Positions 34,250 to 43,171 of a stretch of DNA of 64,000 nucleotides are shown in pieces. The notes beneath the pieces were generated by a model that worked only from the letters and a program-made list of their open reading frames with translations, made no database searches and had not been told where the DNA came from. The translations under genes and the position numbers were made by a program. Location: the NCBI GenBank assembly GCA_031408575.1, contig JANNWS010000076.1:1-64000 (forward strand), given 5' to 3'. The number at the start of each line of letters is the position of its first letter. The first letter of the stretch is position 1. The stretch is from Aliitabrizicola sp031408575. Lineage in GTDB: Bacteria; Pseudomonadota; Alphaproteobacteria; Rhodobacterales; Rhodobacteraceae.

Positions 34250-34280
34250 TTTATAAGAACATAACGGAACGAACCATCAA
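34250..34280 (-). promoter_or_regulatory. Possible promoter of the 40-residue membrane protein
   Basis: On the minus strand TTGATG (34280-34275), then 19 bases, then TATAAA (34255-34250), about 56 bases before the ATG at 34194. It overlaps the recG stop codon, and the spacing is long, so it is a weak call. Confidence 0.3.
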
Positions 34281-36364
34281 CCGACGTTGATAAGCCGAAT
34301 TGCCCGATCCTGATCCAGCAGCCAAAGCAGCGTCCGCGCCGCCTGCCCGCGCGGCGTTGTCAGCCCCGGATCATCGGCCAGAAGACGCCGCGCGTCGCTT
34401 TGCGCCACCGCCATCAGCGCCGACTGCCGTTCAAGATCGGCCACGCGAAACCGGGGCAAACCCGATTGCGCCGTGCCGATAAGATCGCCCGCGCCCCGCA
34501 TCGCAAGGTCTTCCTCGGCAATCCTGAAGCCATCTTCGGTGTCGCGTAGAACCGTCAACCGCCGCTCGCCCGCCTCGCTCAGCGGGGCTTGATACATCAG
34601 CAGGCAGGTCGATTCCGCCGATCCCCGCCCGACCCGCCCGCGCAGCTGGTGCAGTTGCGCCAGCCCGAAGATCTCGGCCCGCTCAACGACCATGATCGAT
34701 GCATTGGGCACGTTCACCCCCACTTCGATCACGGTTGTCGCAACCAGCACCTTCGTCTCACCCGACACGAAGCGCGCCATAGCGCCGTCCTTTTCGGCGG
34801 GTGGCATCTGGCCATGCACTAGCCCGACCACGCCTTCTCCCAGGGCCGCGCGCAAGGACGCAAACCGCGCCTCGGCACTGGCATAGTCCAGCACCTCGCT
34901 GTCCTCGATCAGCGGGCAGACCCAGTAGGCCTGGCGCCCCTCGTCCACCGCCTTGGCGAGATGCCCCACCACCTCGTCAATCCGGCTGGCCGAAATCAGC
35001 GCGGTCCGCACCGGTTTGCGCCCCGCCGGTTTCTCATCCAGCACCGACACATCCATGTCACCATAGCTGGCCAGTGCCAGACTGCGCGGAATGGGTGTGG
35101 CGGTCATCACCAGCACATCCGCCGCCGCCCCCTTGGCCCCGAGTTCCATGCGCTGCGTAACGCCAAAGCGGTGCTGTTCATCGACCACCGCAAGGCGCAG
35201 GTCGTGGAAGACCACATCTTTCTGGAACACCGCATGGGTGCCGACCAGCACCCCGATCTGGCCATCGGCCAGCGCCGCGAGCTTGGCAGCCCGCTCTCCC
35301 CCCTTGTCGCGGCCCGTGAGCAGCACAAGACGCACCCCTGCCGCCGCTGCAAGCGGCTCCAGCCCCGCGAAATGCTGGCGCGCGAGGATCTCGGTTGGCG
35401 CCATCATCACGCCCTGCCCGCCCGCCTCGACCGCGATCAGCAGTGCCTGAAACGCCACCAGCGTCTTGCCCGACCCGACATCGCCTTGCAGCAACCGGTT
35501 CATCCGCAGCGGTGCCGCCATGTCAGCGGCAATCTCCGACACCGCGCGCACTTGCGCGGTTGTTGGCGCATAGGGCAGACTTTCCAATATCTTGTGCTGC
35601 AAAGCTCGGGTTCCGACACTGGCCACACCCTTGCCCCGGCGCAGCGAGGCGCGGGCCAGAGAAAGGGTCAGTTGATGCGCGAAAAGCTCGTCATAGGCCA
35701 GCCGCAGCCGCGCAGGCGCCGTCTGTATCAAATCGCCTGGTCCTTGGGGAAGATGCACACCTGCCACCGCCGCCCGCCAGTCGGGCCAGCCTTCGCGCGC
35801 CTTCAGTGGACCGTCGATCCATTCCGGAAGGTCAGGCGCGCGGGCCACCGCCGACGCGGCAGCCTTGGCCACCACTTTCTGCGTCAGGCCAGCAGTCAAC
35901 GGATAGACCGGCTCGTAACTCGGCAACTCTGCGGCCTCTTCGACGCGCAGCACATGGTCAGGATGCACCATTTGCGCGATCCCGTCGAACAGTTCCACCC
36001 GACCCGACACAAGCCGCCTTTGCCCCGTCGGCAGCAGCTTTTGCAGGTAGTCGCCGCGCGCATGAAAGAACACTAGCTGAAATTCCAGCCCCGTATCGTG
36101 CACCATCACACGGTAGGGCCGCCCCTTCTGGCGCGCGGGAACATGCGCCCCCACCTCGACCACGACGGTAATCGTCGCAGGCGGGATCACATCGCGGACC
36201 GATGCCTTGCGGCTGCGATCCACCCCGGAATGGGGCAATACATAGAGCAGGTCCTTGGGCCGCTCCACCCCCAAGCCCGCAAGCGCCTTTGCGACCTTCG
36301 GCCCGACACCGTCCAGCGTTTCAAGGTCGGCAAACAGCGGAAACAGGGCTTCGGGGCGGCTCAT
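34277..36364 (-). CDS. recG: ATP-dependent DNA helicase RecG
   Basis: 695 residues. The N-terminal wedge domain includes 'DGVGPKVAKALAGLGV' and 'DLLYVLPHSGVDR'. The helicase core has 'LLQGDVGSGKT' (Walker A), 'VVDEQHRFGV' (DEQH box) and 'VMTATPIPRSL'. It reverses stalled forks and processes recombination branches. It overlaps the ligA stop by four bases (ATGA at 36361-36364), so the two are co-transcribed leftward. Confidence 0.95.
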   Translation of the reverse strand: MSRPEALFPLFADLETLDGVGPKVAKALAGLGVERPKDLLYVLPHSGVDRSRKASVRDVIPPATITVVVEVGAHVPARQKGRPYRVMVHDTGLEFQLVFFHARGDYLQKLLPTGQRRLVSGRVELFDGIAQMVHPDHVLRVEEAAELPSYEPVYPLTAGLTQKVVAKAAASAVARAPDLPEWIDGPLKAREGWPDWRAAVAGVHLPQGPGDLIQTAPARLRLAYDELFAHQLTLSLARASLRRGKGVASVGTRALQHKILESLPYAPTTAQVRAVSEIAADMAAPLRMNRLLQGDVGSGKTLVAFQALLIAVEAGGQGVMMAPTEILARQHFAGLEPLAAAAGVRLVLLTGRDKGGERAAKLAALADGQIGVLVGTHAVFQKDVVFHDLRLAVVDEQHRFGVTQRMELGAKGAAADVLVMTATPIPRSLALASYGDMDVSVLDEKPAGRKPVRTALISASRIDEVVGHLAKAVDEGRQAYWVCPLIEDSEVLDYASAEARFASLRAALGEGVVGLVHGQMPPAEKDGAMARFVSGETKVLVATTVIEVGVNVPNASIMVVERAEIFGLAQLHQLRGRVGRGSAESTCLLMYQAPLSEAGERRLTVLRDTEDGFRIAEEDLAMRGAGDLIGTAQSGLPRFRVADLERQSALMAVAQSDARRLLADDPGLTTPRGQAARTLLWLLDQDRAIRLINVG

Positions 36365-38487
36365 GCGGTGCCGATCAGGGCAAGCCAGGCATCCTCGTCA
36401 ATCACCGTGACACCCAGTTCGGCAGCCTTGGTGGCTTTCGATCCCGCCCCCGGCCCCGCAACCAGAAGATCGGTCTTCGCACTGACCGACCCCGCCACCT
36501 TGGCCCCCAGCGCCTCGGCCCGCACCTTGGCCTCGGCCCGCGTCATCTTTTCCAGCGTGCCGGTGAACACCACCGTTTTGCCCGCCACGGGGCTGTCAAC
36601 CGGCGCGCGGGCCTCCACGTCCTGCACCTCCAGATGGGCCACCAGCGCATCAATCGCCCGCCGCTCGGCGTCCTGATGAAAGGTGGTGACGACAGATGCC
36701 GCCAAGACCCCCCCCACGCCGTCAATCGCCAACAGCGCCTGCCACTCCGGCCCTTCACCCACGCGCGCGGCCGTCATCGCCGCCTCGAACGCGGCCCAGC
36801 TGTGGTAGTGACTGGCCAGAAGCCCGGCCGAAGTTTCCCCGACATGCCGGATGCCAAGCGCAAAGATAAGCCGGTTCAGCGGGATTTTCCGTTTTTCCTC
36901 AATGGCCTCGAATAGGTTCGTGACGGACCGCTCACCATATCCGTCGCGGTTGCGCAAGCTGGTCAGATTGGCGGCATCGCGCGCGGCCAGAGTAAAGATG
37001 TCTGCCGGCTCGCGGATCGGCAACTGGTCATCGCCATAAAACGCCTCGATCTGCCTGGCCCCCAGACCTTCGATATCAAACGCTGCGCGGCTGACGAAGT
37101 GCTTCAGCCGCTCCACCGCCTGCGCCGGGCAAATCAGCCCGCCGGTACAGCGCCGCACCGAATCGCCGACCTCGCGGATTGCCTCGGACCCGCATTGCGG
37201 GCAACGGTCGGGAAAGACATACGCCACGGCCCCGTCCAGCCTTTGCGGCAGGTCCACATCCGCAATCTTGGGAATGACATCGCCCGCCCGGTAGACCTGC
37301 ACCCAATCGCCCAACCGAATGTCGCGGCCCTCGCGGATCGGCCCGCCGCGCGCGTCTCGGCCCGCGATGTAATCCTCGTTGTGCAGCGTTGCGTTCGACA
37401 CCACGACACCGCCCACCGTCACCGGTGCCAGCCGCGCCACCGGCGACAAGGCACCGGTGCGGCCAACCTGAATATCGATCGCCAAAAGTCGCGTCCAGGC
37501 CAGTTCCGCCGGAAACTTGTGGGCAATCGCCCAGCGGGGGGTGGACGACCGAAAGCCAAGCCTGCGCTGCAACCCAAGGTCGTTCACCTTGTAGACCACC
37601 CCGTCGATATCATAGCCCAGCGTGGCGCGCGCTGCCTCGATCCGGCGATACTGTGCCAGCAGCGCCTCTGACCCGTCGCAGAGCGTGGTCAGTGCGTTTG
37701 TTGCAAAGCCAAGATCCGTCAACCGCGCAACGGCCCCCAACTGTGTGTCGGCCAGAGGCTCTGATACTTCCCCCCAGGCATAGGCAAAAAACCGCAGCGG
37801 GCGGGCCGCCGTGATTGTGGCATCAAGCTGGCGCAACGATCCTGCGGCGGCGTTGCGCGGGTTGGCAAAAGCCTTGTCCCCCGCCGCCGCCTGCCGCGCG
37901 TTCAATGACGCGAAATCGGCGTGGCTCATGTAAACCTCGCCCCGCACCTCCAGCACCTCGGGGGCGTCGGTCAGATGCGCCGGGATATCGCTGATGGTGC
38001 GGGCATTGTCGGTCACGTTCTCGCCGGTTTCGCCATCGCCCCGGGTCGCCGCCTGTATCAGCGCGCCCCGTTCATACCGCAAGGACAGCGACAGCCCGTC
38101 GATCTTCGGCTCGGCGGTCAAAGACAATGACGCATCCGCATCCAGCCCCAGATACTTGCGGACCCGGCCCTCGAACTCGGTCACCTCGGCCGCGTCAAAG
38201 GCATTCTCCAGGCTCAGCATACGGACCTGGTGGCGCACCTTTGCAAAACCTTCGGCGAGTGGCGCTCCCACCTGATCGGTGGGGCTGTCGGCGCGCTTCA
38301 ACATGGGAAAGCGCGCCTCGATCGCCAGATTACGGCGCTTCATCGCGTCATAGTCGGCATCCGTGATCTCGGGCGCGTCCTCGGAGTGATAGGCCCGGTT
38401 CGCCTCGGCCAATACCGCAGCAAGCCGGTCGAGTTCACCCCGCGCTTCGGGTTCCGAAAGATCCTTGACGGGCCTCACCTCGGTCAT
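36361..38487 (-). CDS. ligA: NAD-dependent DNA ligase
   Basis: 708 residues with all family domains. The catalytic Lys is in 'TAEPKIDGLSL' (Lys128). An oligonucleotide-binding fold, a Cys4 zinc finger ('CPQCGSE' to 'CTGGLICPA'), helix-hairpin-helix repeats ('IEGLGARQIEAF') and a C-terminal BRCT domain ('AGKTVVFTGTLEKM') follow in order. It seals nicks using NAD. It lies between ctrA and recG. Confidence 0.96.
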   Translation of the reverse strand: MTEVRPVKDLSEPEARGELDRLAAVLAEANRAYHSEDAPEITDADYDAMKRRNLAIEARFPMLKRADSPTDQVGAPLAEGFAKVRHQVRMLSLENAFDAAEVTEFEGRVRKYLGLDADASLSLTAEPKIDGLSLSLRYERGALIQAATRGDGETGENVTDNARTISDIPAHLTDAPEVLEVRGEVYMSHADFASLNARQAAAGDKAFANPRNAAAGSLRQLDATITAARPLRFFAYAWGEVSEPLADTQLGAVARLTDLGFATNALTTLCDGSEALLAQYRRIEAARATLGYDIDGVVYKVNDLGLQRRLGFRSSTPRWAIAHKFPAELAWTRLLAIDIQVGRTGALSPVARLAPVTVGGVVVSNATLHNEDYIAGRDARGGPIREGRDIRLGDWVQVYRAGDVIPKIADVDLPQRLDGAVAYVFPDRCPQCGSEAIREVGDSVRRCTGGLICPAQAVERLKHFVSRAAFDIEGLGARQIEAFYGDDQLPIREPADIFTLAARDAANLTSLRNRDGYGERSVTNLFEAIEEKRKIPLNRLIFALGIRHVGETSAGLLASHYHSWAAFEAAMTAARVGEGPEWQALLAIDGVGGVLAASVVTTFHQDAERRAIDALVAHLEVQDVEARAPVDSPVAGKTVVFTGTLEKMTRAEAKVRAEALGAKVAGSVSAKTDLLVAGPGAGSKATKAAELGVTVIDEDAWLALIGTA

Positions 38488-38571
38488 CTGCGCCTCCCCC
38501 GATTGCCCCCAAAGGTTTAGGAGGCTGACCGGGCAAGGTCCAGTGATGTCGCGCGTTTTCGACGATCCGCG

Positions 38572-39282
38572 TCAGGCACCCGCCGCAAGACGGCGTTGCG
38601 TCTGCAAACCCGGTTCACGCAGCACATAGCCGCGGCCCCAGACCGTCTCGATGTGATTCTGCCCGCCGGTTGCCTCAGCAAGTTTTTTACGCAGCTTGCA
38701 GATGAACACGTCGATGATTTTCAATTCCGGCTCGTCCATGCCGCCGTAAAGATGGTTCAGGAACATCTCTTTTGTCAGCGTGGTTCCCTTCCGAAGTGAC
38801 AGAAGTTCCAGCATCTGGTATTCCTTGCCCGTCAAATGCACGGTGCGGCCTTCGACATCGACCGTCTTGGCATCAAGATTGACACTGATCGTACCGGTGC
38901 GGATGACGGATTGGGCGTGACCCTTTGACCGTCGGATGATGGCGTGGATACGTGCGACCAGTTCTTCGCGATGGAACGGTTTGGTCATGTAGTCATCGGC
39001 ACCAAATCCGAAGCCCTTGATCTTGTTATCGGTATCATCCGATCCCGAAAGGATCAGGATCGGCGTATCAATTCGTGCCAACCGCAATTGCCGTAATACT
39101 TCGTGCCCGTTCATATCGGGCAGATGCAAGTCGAGCAGGATAAGATCGTAGTCATACAGCTTGGCAAGATCGACCCCCTCCTCACCCAGATCGGTGCAAT
39201 AGACATTAAGATTTGCATGGGTCAGCATCAATTCGATGCTGCGCGATGTGGTGGGGTCGTCCTCGACCAGAAGTATGCGCAT
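38572..39282 (-). CDS. ctrA: Cell-cycle response regulator CtrA
   Basis: 236 residues, OmpR-type. The receiver domain starts 'MRILLVEDDPTTSRSIELM' with phosphorylation Asp51 and switch residues ('KPFHREEL'). The DNA-binding half contains 'HLTGKEYQMLELLSLRKG' and 'TKEMFLNHLYGGMDEPELK', closely matching known CtrA proteins. In Rhodobacterales it controls motility, gene transfer agent and other functions rather than viability. ATG 39282 starts at the receiver. A CtrA-like box lies 52 bases upstream of the start, suggesting autoregulation. The SciP-like gene is just upstream on the same strand. Confidence 0.95.
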   Translation of the reverse strand: MRILLVEDDPTTSRSIELMLTHANLNVYCTDLGEEGVDLAKLYDYDLILLDLHLPDMNGHEVLRQLRLARIDTPILILSGSDDTDNKIKGFGFGADDYMTKPFHREELVARIHAIIRRSKGHAQSVIRTGTISVNLDAKTVDVEGRTVHLTGKEYQMLELLSLRKGTTLTKEMFLNHLYGGMDEPELKIIDVFICKLRKKLAEATGGQNHIETVWGRGYVLREPGLQTQRRLAAGA

Positions 39283-39333
39283 CCTGAAACTCCGCGACAG
39301 GTCTTTTGTATTAACTACCCTGACGGGCAATGG

Positions 39334-39348
39334 TTAACCGTAAGTTAC
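39334..39348. promoter_or_regulatory. CtrA-like binding site in the ctrA promoter
   Basis: TTAA-N7-TTAC at 39334-39348, one mismatch from TTAA-N7-TTAA, with another TTAAC half-site at 39311-39315. Both lie in the 93-base gap between sciP and ctrA, consistent with autoregulation. Confidence 0.5.
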
Positions 39349-39375
39349 CTTGACAGAGCATATGTAAAAAACAAC

Positions 39376-39654
39376 TTATAGTTGTCTGTATTTCTGAATC
39401 GTCGTAACCTTCAGGGCCTCTTCTCCATGTTTCGCGACGGCGGCGAACCAAAGCGACAATTCTTCCTCTGACAGCGCATAGCGCTCCATTGCGTCCGACT
39501 GTGTGATCAGTCCGTATATCACCGCCTTTACAACGATCGCCTTGCGGCTGGCCACCCAGCGGCGGGTCTCCGGTGGCGGCAGATCGGCCCGGCTCAGCGC
39601 GCTTCCATCGGGCAGCGTGACCTGTCGCGGCCCATCAACACGTTTCAGATACAT
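39376..39654 (-). CDS. sciP: SciP-like CtrA inhibitor (DUF1153)
   Basis: 92 residues: 'LPDGSALSRADLPPP' then 'RRWVASRKAIVVKAVIYGLI' and 'DAMERYALSEEELSLW' followed by 'VTTIQKYRQL' near the C-terminus. This is the small helix-turn-helix SciP/DUF1153 protein, which in Caulobacter binds CtrA and blocks activation of its targets. It lies 93 bases upstream of ctrA and points the same way, so the two may share control. ATG 39654 is chosen over the one nine bases upstream because the family starts 'MYLKRVDGP'. Confidence 0.88.
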   Translation of the reverse strand: MYLKRVDGPRQVTLPDGSALSRADLPPPETRRWVASRKAIVVKAVIYGLITQSDAMERYALSEEELSLWFAAVAKHGEEALKVTTIQKYRQL

Positions 39655-39794
39655 CGCACACACCTCGTTTCTTCGGGAAAACCTGACAGAACACGCTTAA
39701 GCAGCTATGAAATGCGGGGGTTGAGAGTGTGTAGCATTTTCCTATATTCCTGCGGACTTCGCAGACCTGTTGCCTGCACCCCGGAGACACCCCG

Positions 39795-40937
39795 ATGCCC
39801 CTTGAACAGCCGCTCAACTCTTTGGGCATCGCAAAGCTGCCGCGTGAGACGCGGGTGGTGGTCGCCATGTCCGGGGGGGTAGACAGCTCGGTCGTGGCCG
39901 CACAGCTGGCGGACGAAGGCTATGATGTAGTTGGAGTCACACTGCAACTGTACGATCACGGGGCGGCACTGGCAAAAAAAGGCGCGTGCTGTGCGGGGCG
40001 CGATATCCACGATGCACGGCGGGTGGCGGAAACGATGGGGTTTCCGCACTATGTCCTTGACTATGAAAACATGTTCCGCGAGGCAGTCATTGATGAATTT
40101 GCCGATGCCTACCTTGCAGGGGCCACACCGGTTCCCTGCATCCGCTGCAACGAGCGGGTGAAGTTCAAGGATCTGTTGCAGACCGCGAAGGATCTGGACG
40201 CAGATTGTATGGCGACGGGGCATTATATTCAGCGCAAACTCGGTTTGGCCGGGCCCGAACTGCACAGGGCAGCCGATGCCGCCCGCGATCAAAGCTATTT
40301 CCTGTTCTCGACCAGCGCCGAGCAACTCAGCTACCTGCGCTTTCCACTGGGGCATCTGGCGTCCAAAGCGGAAACGCGTGCGCTGGCGGCGAAATACGGA
40401 TTGCAGGTGGCCGACAAGCCCGACAGTCAGGATATCTGCTTCGTCCCGAACGGCGACTATGCGGCGGTGATTGAAAAGCTGCGCCCAGGTGCGGCTGATC
40501 CAGGAGAAATTGTGGATATGGCGGGCAAAGTGGTGGGCGGCCACCGCGGGGTTATCCACTACACGATAGGGCAGCGGCGCGGCCTGGGGATCGGTGGCAT
40601 GGCCGATCCGCTGTATGTGGTGAAGCTGGACCCCGTCGCCCGGCGGGTGATCGTGGGTCCTAAAGAAGCGTTGGCAACCCGGACGGTGCCGCTGCGCGAG
40701 ATCAACTGGCTGGGGGATGCGGCGCCTGAAAGCCGCCCGGAATGGCACATCGCGGTCAAGGTCCGCTCCACCCGCGCGCCAAAGCCGGCGATTCTACGCC
40801 CATTGAGCGCGACCGAAGCCGAGGTTGAACTGCTCAGCCCGGAGGAAGGCATTTCACCGGGGCAGGCCTGTGTCTTCTATGCAAACGAGGGGAGCCGGGT
40901 GCTAGGCGGGGGCTGGATCTGGAAGGGCCGGGGATAG
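39795..40937 (+). CDS. mnmA: tRNA-specific 2-thiouridylase MnmA
   Basis: 380 residues. The PP-loop 'AMSGGVDSSVV' is at about residues 24-34. 'TPVPCIRCNERVKF' and 'SQDICFVPNGDY' carry the two catalytic Cys residues. It makes 2-thiouridine at position 34 of tRNA for Lys, Glu and Gln. The N-terminal extension of about 20 residues before the loop is common in alphaproteobacteria. A 140-base gap separates it from the divergent sciP. Confidence 0.95.
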   Translation: MPLEQPLNSLGIAKLPRETRVVVAMSGGVDSSVVAAQLADEGYDVVGVTLQLYDHGAALAKKGACCAGRDIHDARRVAETMGFPHYVLDYENMFREAVIDEFADAYLAGATPVPCIRCNERVKFKDLLQTAKDLDADCMATGHYIQRKLGLAGPELHRAADAARDQSYFLFSTSAEQLSYLRFPLGHLASKAETRALAAKYGLQVADKPDSQDICFVPNGDYAAVIEKLRPGAADPGEIVDMAGKVVGGHRGVIHYTIGQRRGLGIGGMADPLYVVKLDPVARRVIVGPKEALATRTVPLREINWLGDAAPESRPEWHIAVKVRSTRAPKPAILRPLSATEAEVELLSPEEGISPGQACVFYANEGSRVLGGGWIWKGRG

Positions 40938-41195
40938 ACCGGGCATAGCCGCGGATTTGATCAAAGGCCGACGCCGGCAAGCAGGTCAACGACAGACAAA
41001 TCCGACCTGATCGCTTCGCCAACCCCATGCATGATCGTTACAATTTAAATCAAACTTCGCTTCTTTTCGGCTTAAATACCCCCTTACTGCGAACGGGCAG
41101 GCCCCCCCCGACTGTTGTAAACAGTGCCGAAATACAGTCCGCACCGGCCGCGTCATGGTTGCATCACCGGCCCGCCAGCTTTCCAGACCCGCAGG
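40938..41195. other. Gap between mnmA and lpxB with an AT-rich core
   Basis: Holds no gene I can support. It contains an AT-rich block at about 41033-41080 (ATTTAAAT and TTAAATA tracts) and a small inverted repeat ACTGTT-N3-AACAGT at 41111-41125. It may hold the 3' end signals of the two convergent transcripts. Confidence 0.5.
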
Positions 41196-42347
41196 TCAGC
41201 CGGAATTATCGCCCAAAGCGGCCAGAACCGAACGCGCCGCCCGTAGCCCCGCGGCCTCACCCCCGGCCCCAAGACGCTGCATCGTCACCTGCATGGCCGC
41301 CCTCTGCTGGTCCCGCGCTTCCACCGGCCCCAGCAAGCCCAACAGAACCGGCGCGATCAACTCGGGACGGCAACGGTCGCCCAGAAACTCCGGCACCACC
41401 CGTGTCTCAGAGACGAGGTTGACCAATGTCACCGTGTCTACCCGCGCCATCCGCCGCATCAGCCACATCGAAAGCCAGTGCATGTCATAGGCGATAACCA
41501 TTGGCACGCTGTTAGCCGCAAGCTCCAGCGACACGGTGCCAGAGGCTGCAATTGCCACATCGGCGGCGGCGAAGGCTGCCCGTTTCGCCTCGGGTGCCTC
41601 GACGATCAGCGGGCGCAGCGGCCAGTCGGCAGTCAGATCCTCGACCATGGCGGCCACGCTGCGCAGGGTGGGCAGCACCACGCGGGCATCGGGGTGGGCT
41701 ACCATAACCCGCGCCAGAACCCCGCCGATCACCGGGGCCAGTCGCTGCACCTCGCCCCGCCGCGACCCCGGCAACGCCAGAATCAGCGGACCAGCGGCAC
41801 CAATTTCGTCGCGGAATGCCCGAACTTCGGCTGCCGAGGCCCGCAGTTCGTCCACCACCGGATGGCCGACAAAATCGCAGGTCATCCCGGCGGCGGTCAT
41901 GTAGGGCGGCTCGAACGGCAGCAGGGCCAGCACATGGTCAATCACCCGCGCCATCTTTGCCGCCCGCCCGGGCCGCCACGCCCAGACCGACGGCGCGACA
42001 TAGTGGATGGTGCGGATCGCAGGGTTTGCTGCGCGCACGATCCCCGCCACGCGCAAACAGAAATCAGGGCTGTCAATAGTGATCAGCGCGTCAGACGCCT
42101 GTGCCAGCACATCCGCCGCCGCCTGCGCCACCCGCCGCTTCAGATGAGCGTATTTCGGCAGCACTTCTGCAATCCCCATCACCGAAAGCTCGTCCATTGG
42201 AAACAGGCTGACCATGCCCTGCGCCTGCATCAAAGGCCCGCAGATGCCGTGGAACGTCACCCCCGGCACCAGATCCTTGAGCCCCGCCATCAGCGCGGCC
42301 CCAAGCCGGTCACCCGAAGGTTCGCCCGCGATGAGGCACAGCTTCAT
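41196..42347 (-). CDS. lpxB: Lipid-A-disaccharide synthase
   Basis: 383 residues. It begins 'MKLCLIAGEPSGD', has 'HYVAPSVWAWRPGRA' and 'ALLPFEPPYM' and the nucleotide-sugar motif 'LALPGSRRGEVQRL'. It joins UDP-2,3-diacylglucosamine and lipid X. ATG 42347 overlaps the lpxI stop (ATGA at 42344-42347), the last step of a tightly packed lpx series. The gene is the last of the leftward cluster. Confidence 0.94.
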   Translation of the reverse strand: MKLCLIAGEPSGDRLGAALMAGLKDLVPGVTFHGICGPLMQAQGMVSLFPMDELSVMGIAEVLPKYAHLKRRVAQAAADVLAQASDALITIDSPDFCLRVAGIVRAANPAIRTIHYVAPSVWAWRPGRAAKMARVIDHVLALLPFEPPYMTAAGMTCDFVGHPVVDELRASAAEVRAFRDEIGAAGPLILALPGSRRGEVQRLAPVIGGVLARVMVAHPDARVVLPTLRSVAAMVEDLTADWPLRPLIVEAPEAKRAAFAAADVAIAASGTVSLELAANSVPMVIAYDMHWLSMWLMRRMARVDTVTLVNLVSETRVVPEFLGDRCRPELIAPVLLGLLGPVEARDQQRAAMQVTMQRLGAGGEAAGLRAARSVLAALGDNSG

Positions 42348-43171
42348 CCCTCGCGCGCCCACAGAAACAGGCCCGCCCGTTCCGCCGCCAAGACCATTGC
42401 GGCGCGATCGAGCAGCATGACCCCCCCCGCCTGCCAGGCAATCCCCGCAAGCCCGGCGCCGGCGGCCTTGGCCACAGTGGCAGGCCCAAGGGCGGGCAGG
42501 TCGATGCGCCGGTCCTGTCCCGGCTTGGGGGCCTTGTACAAAAGCCCCCGTGCGCCGTTCGGATCGGGGCGCAACCCAGTTCCGGTCAATGTCACGAAAT
42601 CGAGCATCGCATCGGTTCCCGGCAGCGCCTCAACCGCCAGACACAGGCCTTGCGCCACGACGCACCCCTGCCCCACATCGGCGGCCCCAAGGCTTGCAAC
42701 AATGGCCGCACCACGCGCCGCGTCGCGCCGGTCAGCCTCGGTCACCGCGCCGCACAGGATGCCAGGCCCCGGCACCAGACCGGGGGCAACCTGATCAACG
42801 CCCACTACGTCAAACCCCGCCTCCTCAAAGATCGCAATCACACCGCGCAGGGCAGCATCATCGCCCCCCTGCAGCGCCGCCAGAAGCTGCGGCACAAGCC
42901 GGGCCGTGGCAGGATCAAACAGCGCGGGGTCAAGCCTTGGGCGCTGCACCGCGCCGGCAAAGATCACGCGGGTGACGCCTTCGTGCGCAAGATGGTCCAG
43001 AAACGGCACCAGACGTTCGATCCGAAAAGTGATGTCGGGGGTCAGAGCGTCGGGTGCAAAGCCGTCCAGCGCCGCCACCAGAGGGTTATCCAGCGCCCCA
43101 GCCACAAGGCCGGGAAGCACGCCCCGCCCGGCGATCAGGCCAGTGCGGCCCTGATCCGCAGCCCCAGTCAT
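42344..43171 (-). CDS. lpxI: UDP-2,3-diacylglucosamine pyrophosphatase LpxI
   Basis: 275 residues of the LpxI (DUF1009) family: 'GLIAGRGVLPGLVA', 'EGVTRVIFAGAVQRPRL', 'EAGFDVVGVDQVAPGLV' and 'DFVTLTGTGLRPD'. It hydrolyses UDP-2,3-diacylglucosamine to lipid X and UMP. LpxI replaces LpxH in alphaproteobacteria and is unrelated to it. It lies between lpxA and lpxB with overlapping ends, so the pathway order is preserved. Confidence 0.94.
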   Translation of the reverse strand: MTGAADQGRTGLIAGRGVLPGLVAGALDNPLVAALDGFAPDALTPDITFRIERLVPFLDHLAHEGVTRVIFAGAVQRPRLDPALFDPATARLVPQLLAALQGGDDAALRGVIAIFEEAGFDVVGVDQVAPGLVPGPGILCGAVTEADRRDAARGAAIVASLGAADVGQGCVVAQGLCLAVEALPGTDAMLDFVTLTGTGLRPDPNGARGLLYKAPKPGQDRRIDLPALGPATVAKAAGAGLAGIAWQAGGVMLLDRAAMVLAAERAGLFLWAREG

